Shown here one piece after another: positions 6,855-9,630 of a DNA stretch of 9,630 nt. The DNA comes from Caldifarciminota bacterium (GTDB lineage: Bacteria > Hydrothermota > Hydrothermia > B15-G9 > WFZT01). Made by a program: the position numbers and the translations under genes. Position 1 is the first letter of the stretch. Each line of letters begins with the position of its first letter. Where the stretch lies: NCBI GenBank assembly GCA_026986235.1, contig JALSOY010000187.1, positions 1 to 9,630 on the forward strand. Direction: 5' to 3'. The notes beneath the pieces are model-generated. The model ran no database searches. It was not told the DNA's origin and saw nothing but the letters and a program-made list of their open reading frames with translations.

Positions 6855-6864
6855 TGGTGGGGTG

Positions 6865-6895
6865 ATGGGGGGCGCCGCTTCGCGGCGCCCCCCAT
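6865..6895. repeat. GC-rich perfect palindrome (14-bp stem, TTC loop) downstream of the peroxiredoxin gene
   Basis: ATGGGGGGCGCCGC-TTC-GCGGCGCCCCCCAT starts 5 bases after the peroxiredoxin stop (6901, minus strand). It is the second copy of the palindrome at 1820-1860: the cores differ only by a G-C to C-G exchange compensated on the other arm. No T-run follows, so it is not a typical intrinsic terminator; a 3'-end stabiliser or a REP-like element is possible. Confidence 0.85.
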
Positions 6896-6900
6896 ATAAA

Positions 6901-7545
6901 CTACGAAAGTTTCTTGTGGCAGAACCACCAGTCGTAACAATCGTACTTCTTTGGCCTCTCCTCGGCCGTCTTCACATCAGCTGCAGGCGGAATGATCACC
7001 TCATCGCCAATGAGCTCATTTTCAGGCCAGTTGGCGGGAATCGCCACTCCATGTTCGTCTGAAACCAGGAACCCTTTGATCATCCTCAGGATCTCGTCCA
7101 TGTTGCGACCGAGCTCCTGTGGATAGTAAAGGATAGCCCTGATGATCCCCTTAGGATCAACTATAAAGACCGCCCTCACAGTGTTTGTCCCCTTACCGGG
7201 ATGAACGAGGCCAAGCCTGTTTGCCACTGCACCTGTGTCGTCTGCAATAATGGGGAACTCGATCTCCACATTGAGATTGTCCTTTATCCACTCCACCCAC
7301 TTGATGTGGGAGAAGACCTGGTCGATACTGAGTCCAATTAGCTCCGTGTTGAGCTTCCTGAACTCCTCGTATCTCTTCTGAAATGCGACAAACTCTGTGG
7401 TACACACAGGAGTGAAGTCAGCCGGATGACTGAAAAGGATGAACCACTTGCCCTCGTAGGCCTCGGGCAACTTAATCTTACCATGCGTTGTTACAACTTC
7501 CATCTCCGGGAATTTTTCTCCAATAAGAGGAATTCTTGCCTCCAT
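6901..7545 (-). CDS. Peroxiredoxin, Prx6/archaeal AhpC type with extra C-terminal cysteines
   Basis: Thiol peroxidase that reduces hydrogen peroxide and organic hydroperoxides in the cytoplasm. The 214 residues match the Prx6-like family. The peroxidatic Cys48 is in PADFTPVCTTEF, the family signature with the catalytic Thr45 and Pro41. The long C-terminal arm (IPANWPENELIGDEVIIPP) and the tail YDCYDWWFCHKK carry Cys203 and Cys209, six residues apart, as in the thermophilic archaeal decameric enzymes where one of them resolves the oxidised Cys48. It is monocistronic: strong promoter at 7584-7612, ribosome-binding site AAAGGAGGTT (7560-7551), and a palindrome just after the stop. No known redox partner gene is adjacent. 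The name ahpC is often used but is imprecise, so the symbol is left empty. Confidence 0.95.
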   Translation of the reverse strand: MEARIPLIGEKFPEMEVVTTHGKIKLPEAYEGKWFILFSHPADFTPVCTTEFVAFQKRYEEFRKLNTELIGLSIDQVFSHIKWVEWIKDNLNVEIEFPIIADDTGAVANRLGLVHPGKGTNTVRAVFIVDPKGIIRAILYYPQELGRNMDEILRMIKGFLVSDEHGVAIPANWPENELIGDEVIIPPAADVKTAEERPKKYDCYDWWFCHKKLS

Positions 7546-7583
7546 TTTACAACCTCCTTTTTAATTCTTTTTAATCTGGAATA

Positions 7584-7612
7584 ATTCTAAATTGAACCTG
7601 CCGCACTGTCAA
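7584..7612 (-). promoter_or_regulatory. Strong sigma-70 type promoter of the peroxiredoxin gene
   Basis: On the minus strand TTGACA (7612-7607) and TAGAAT (7589-7584) are spaced by exactly 17 bases. The leader is about 32 bases, is A/T-rich and contains AAAGGAGGTT before the ATG. No obvious regulator site such as a Fur/PerR box is seen. Confidence 0.8.
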
Positions 7613-7632
7613 CCCCTGATCGGAGGGTGTTC

Positions 7633-7660
7633 AAAAGCCCAATTTGCCAGAGGGGCTTTT
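7633..7660 (-). terminator. Possible bidirectional terminator hairpin
   Basis: AAAAGCCC (7633-7640) and GGGCTTTT (7653-7660) form a perfect 8-bp stem with a 12-base loop. The arms end in A and T runs, as in bidirectional terminators. It lies between the secreted-protein operon and the peroxiredoxin promoter, where a terminator is expected. The stem is short and the T-run is part of it, so support is modest. Confidence 0.35.
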
Positions 7661-7662
7661 AG

Positions 7663-7922
7663 AATCCCCCTTTGTCCCCCTTTTGACAAAGGGGGATTCC
7701 TCATCTCACACCTCCTGGTGAAGGAGATCTCCTCTTCCCAAAATCCACCCTGGTGAAGGGGAGGGCTTCCCCCTAAATCCCCCTTGGAGAAGGGGGACTC
7801 CTCCTCTCTAAATCCCCCTTGGAGAAGGGGGATACAGGGGGATTGAAATTTCAAACGGTTGACATCCCCCTCTGTCCCCCTTCTATCTAAGGGGGATTGG
7901 GGTTGTGCGATACACATCCCCC
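7663..7922. repeat. Cluster of CCCCCTT...AAGGGGG dispersed repeats
   Basis: About 260 bases packed with inverted units: CCCCCTTT-TGAC-AAAGGGGG (7676-7695), CCCCCTT-GGAG-AAGGGGG twice (within 7773-7797 and 7808-7832, an identical 25-base unit with a 35-base period), and CCCCCTT-CTATCT-AAGGGGG (about 7876-7895). Degenerate halves such as CACCCTGGTGAAGGGG lie between them. The minus-strand frame through this region encodes PPLSKGG-like phrases, the known false-gene signature of such repeats. I annotate no gene here. Confidence 0.88.
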
Positions 7923-7925
7923 TTC

Positions 7926-8429
7926 TTACCTCACCACGAGCAACTTTTGCTTTAAAACTCTTTTTTCTGCGTTAAACTTCATGAAGTATATGCCACTCGA
8001 CACAGGTTTACCTCTTAAATCTCTCGAATCCCAGACCAGCTGGTGCATACCCGGCTGAAGTTCATTACTGTATTTCCACACGAGTCTTCCCGTTATGTCG
8101 AATATCTCAATTCTTACCTTTTCCTTTCCCGGTAAAACGAATGAAATGGATACCCTTCCCATGGTGGGATTTGGAGATAGGGGCAAAAGTTTGAATCTGT
8201 AAACCGGATCCACTTCCTCAGAGATTACATATATTCCCGGATAAGGAACCCCTCCCACGAGGGTGAACGATGAGCTGGAGCTTATCCCGCAAGCAGGCAG
8301 TCCCAGGGTTGAAACCAGGTTATAACTTCCATTTGAGGATGATTCGGATCCACTCGACAGCGTGCCCGCCTGTATCCTGTACTGGGACATCAATAGAGCC
8401 GGAATGAAAAAGAGAAGAATTTTCCTCAT
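7926..8429 (-). CDS. Short secreted protein with T9SS-like C-terminal sorting domain
   Basis: Exported protein of 167 residues, function unknown. The signal peptide is MRKILLFFIPALLMS. Residues about 16-62 carry a Ser/Gly-rich phrase (YRIQAGTLSSGSESSSNGSY, then LGLPACGISSSSSFTLVGG) like the 'GGGTSSGGxYxLxGTIGQPxAGxxSGGxYxLxGGF' segment found in many secreted proteins of uncultured bacteria. Residues about 85-167 form a T9SS type A/FlgD-like tail: LSPNPTMGRVSISFVLPG, IEIFDITGRLVW, and SSGIYFMKF. So almost the whole mature protein is two adhesion or anchoring modules. I chose the ATG at 8429 because GAGGTGA stands 5 bases before it; a GTG at 8438 overlapping the upstream TGA would add three residues. 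Translation is probably coupled to the upstream surface-repeat gene. Confidence 0.85.
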   Translation of the reverse strand: MRKILLFFIPALLMSQYRIQAGTLSSGSESSSNGSYNLVSTLGLPACGISSSSSFTLVGGVPYPGIYVISEEVDPVYRFKLLPLSPNPTMGRVSISFVLPGKEKVRIEIFDITGRLVWKYSNELQPGMHQLVWDSRDLRGKPVSSGIYFMKFNAEKRVLKQKLLVVR

Positions 8430-8434
8430 CACCT

Positions 8435-9630
8435 TCACCTCTTCTCAAGTAAATCAATACGCTGCTCAAGTTCGGATATCTTCTTTTGCTGTTCCTTTAT
8501 GGCCTCTATGAGGATGGGGACGAGCTTCGAGTAGTCAACTCCCTCAATCGTGCCATCGGGCGCACGACTCACCGCATCGGGCGCTATCTGTGCAAGTGTC
8601 TCTATGTCGATACCCGTCTTATCTCCGGACTGGACACCTCTGAGCTTTTTCACTTTGTCCACTGCATGCTGGATGGTCGTGCCGCCTTTCACAGGCATCT
8701 CGTACCATCCCCTGGAGCTGAACGACATACCCATGACGAAGAGGGCATGGCTCGTGGGTCTTGCGTTGGTGTTGATAAAGAACCTGCCGCCGTTCTGCCA
8801 GTTGAACACAGCGGTGTTACTGATGCCGTTTGTGGAAGCGTTGTGCCCGAAAGCTACGGAATAATCGCCATCCGCTGTGTTACCCTTCCCGCCTATGACG
8901 GCTGAATACTTGCCTTTTGCAGACTGGTTCTGACCCCCACCGATCCATGAGTAGTCCCCGGAGGCTACATTGTGATAACCGGAGAAGACTCCTGAAATAT
9001 ACCCGCTCGCCGTGTCAAATTCTCCCCCCCCCACTATCGCATATTCATTGTCTGCTCCGTTAAACCCTCCACCGCCAACCATCGAAACATTACCCTGTGC
9101 ACTGTTTAGAAATCCTCCTCCCACCACTGCGAGTACGCCGCATGCACAGTTATCTTGTCCTCCTCCCACAGTGGCACGGTCGCCTGAAGTGTTCATTAAT
9201 CCTCCTCCTATAACAGCATACCGCTCCGCGTAATTTCCCTTCCCTCCGCCCACAGTAGCATACATGCCGCTTGCTGTGTTGTAATTTCCTCCGCCAATGA
9301 ATGCGAAGGCCGAATCAACCCTGTTGGAATCGCCGCCTGCAATGACACTGAAACTGTCTGAGACGGTGTTACGATACCCTGAAAATACACCAGAGTATTT
9401 GCCAAAAGCGCTGTTGTAAAAGCCACCGCCCACTGTGGAGTTCCTGCCTGATGCCGTATTGTGGTAACCGCCAGAGACAGTGGCATAATAATTTCTTGCA
9501 GAGTTGAAGTACCCTCCACTTACAGTTGCCGCTGTACCCATTGTTGTATCAGCGTATCCACCACCTATAGCGGAGTAAAAGCCATTTGCTAAATTCTTTT
9601 TCCCACCGCCTACAAAAGCGTAGTTTGCAT
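8435..9630 (-). CDS. Surface-repeat protein (YadA head/Hep_Hag-like repeats) with S74-like C-terminal domain (N-terminus beyond the window)
   Basis: Partial gene: 397 codons are visible and the frame remains open to the right edge. The first about 250 residues are tandem 14-16 residue repeats of the form 'xATVGGGxxNxASGxY' (ATVSGGYHNTASGRNSTVGGG and about 15 others, quoted in part), like YadA/Hep_Hag head repeats that build trimeric left-handed beta-rolls. A short beta segment (FNWQNGGRFFINTN) follows. The last about 100 residues resemble the S74 intramolecular chaperone of tail fibres: AVDKVKKLRGV, LAQIAPDAVS, GVDYSKLVPILIEAIKEQQKKI and a heptad coiled coil to the end. The usual SDxRLK self-cleavage site is replaced by VKGGTTIQ. 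There is no outer-membrane barrel, so it is not a classical autotransporter. Likely a trimeric surface fibre. The next gene starts 5 bases after its stop. Confidence 0.88.
   Translation of the reverse strand, partial: ANYAFVGGGKKNLANGFYSAIGGGYADTTMGTAATVSGGYFNSARNYYATVSGGYHNTASGRNSTVGGGFYNSAFGKYSGVFSGYRNTVSDSFSVIAGGDSNRVDSAFAFIGGGNYNTASGMYATVGGGKGNYAERYAVIGGGLMNTSGDRATVGGGQDNCACGVLAVVGGGFLNSAQGNVSMVGGGGFNGADNEYAIVGGGEFDTASGYISGVFSGYHNVASGDYSWIGGGQNQSAKGKYSAVIGGKGNTADGDYSVAFGHNASTNGISNTAVFNWQNGGRFFINTNARPTSHALFVMGMSFSSRGWYEMPVKGGTTIQHAVDKVKKLRGVQSGDKTGIDIETLAQIAPDAVSRAPDGTIEGVDYSKLVPILIEAIKEQQKKISELEQRIDLLEKR

Noticed and set aside
7609..7917. Minus-strand 102-codon open frame across the repeat cluster
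   Set aside because: Its translation is PPLSKGG/PLLQGGF-type phrases produced by the CCCCCTT repeats, and it overlaps the peroxiredoxin promoter and the terminator-like hairpin. No ribosome-binding site or homology.
7663..7922. Possible CRISPR array
   Set aside because: Units vary in length and spacing, repeats are inverted hairpins with short loops, spacers are not uniform, and no cas gene is near.
9012..9233. Plus-strand frame rich in PPPT repeats
   Set aside because: It is the antisense of the GGG repeats of the surface fibre gene.

Overview
The window looks like a chromosomal segment of a Gram-negative bacterium of the Fibrobacteres-Chlorobi-Bacteroidetes (FCB) type, or an uncultured relative such as the WOR-3/Hydrothermae-like candidate phyla. 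Three things suggest this: secreted proteins with C-terminal domains resembling type IX secretion (T9SS) sorting domains, a complete ExbB-ExbD-ExbD-TonB set, and a 'GGGxxNxASG' surface-repeat protein ending in an S74-like domain. The peroxiredoxin is of the archaeal/thermophile Prx6 type, so a warm habitat is possible. Taxonomy is inference; no rRNA or marker gene is present.

All ten genes lie on the minus strand, so the genes read from right to left. (1) 9630-7926: a surface-repeat protein that runs off the window, then a short secreted protein with a T9SS-like tail; the two are translationally coupled. (2) 7925-7546: a cluster of CCCCCTT/AAGGGGG dispersed repeats, a possible terminator, and a strong promoter for the peroxiredoxin gene (7545-6901). 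(3) 6900-6598: a GC-rich perfect palindrome and a 214-bp MITE-like element with 16-bp terminal inverted repeats and 8-bp flanking direct repeats. (4) 6597-5785: a divergent DprA/Smf-like gene with a promoter predicted to give a leaderless transcript. (5) 5721-4237: exbB, exbD and a second exbD, with a near-consensus promoter whose -35 box overlaps the dprA-like stop codon. (6) 4173-1: tonB, an Asp-box secreted protein with a T9SS-like tail, and an S8 subtilisin-like protease that runs off the left edge. A TTGACA/TATATA promoter lies just before tonB.

The ExbB/ExbD/TonB proteins should form an inner-membrane motor that transmits proton-motive force to the outer membrane. The secreted Asp-box protein and protease follow on what is probably the same transcript, so surface uptake or degradation may be co-expressed with its energy supply (inference).

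The most unusual features are non-coding. Two GC-rich palindromes share their core and differ by one compensated base pair. Each lies 5 to 8 bases after a stop codon, and one sits exactly between the Shine-Dalgarno sequence and the ATG of the protease gene, where it supplies an in-frame GTG. The MITE-like element and the unusually clear promoters are also notable. I see no CRISPR array, tRNA, rRNA, transposase or phage structural cluster.
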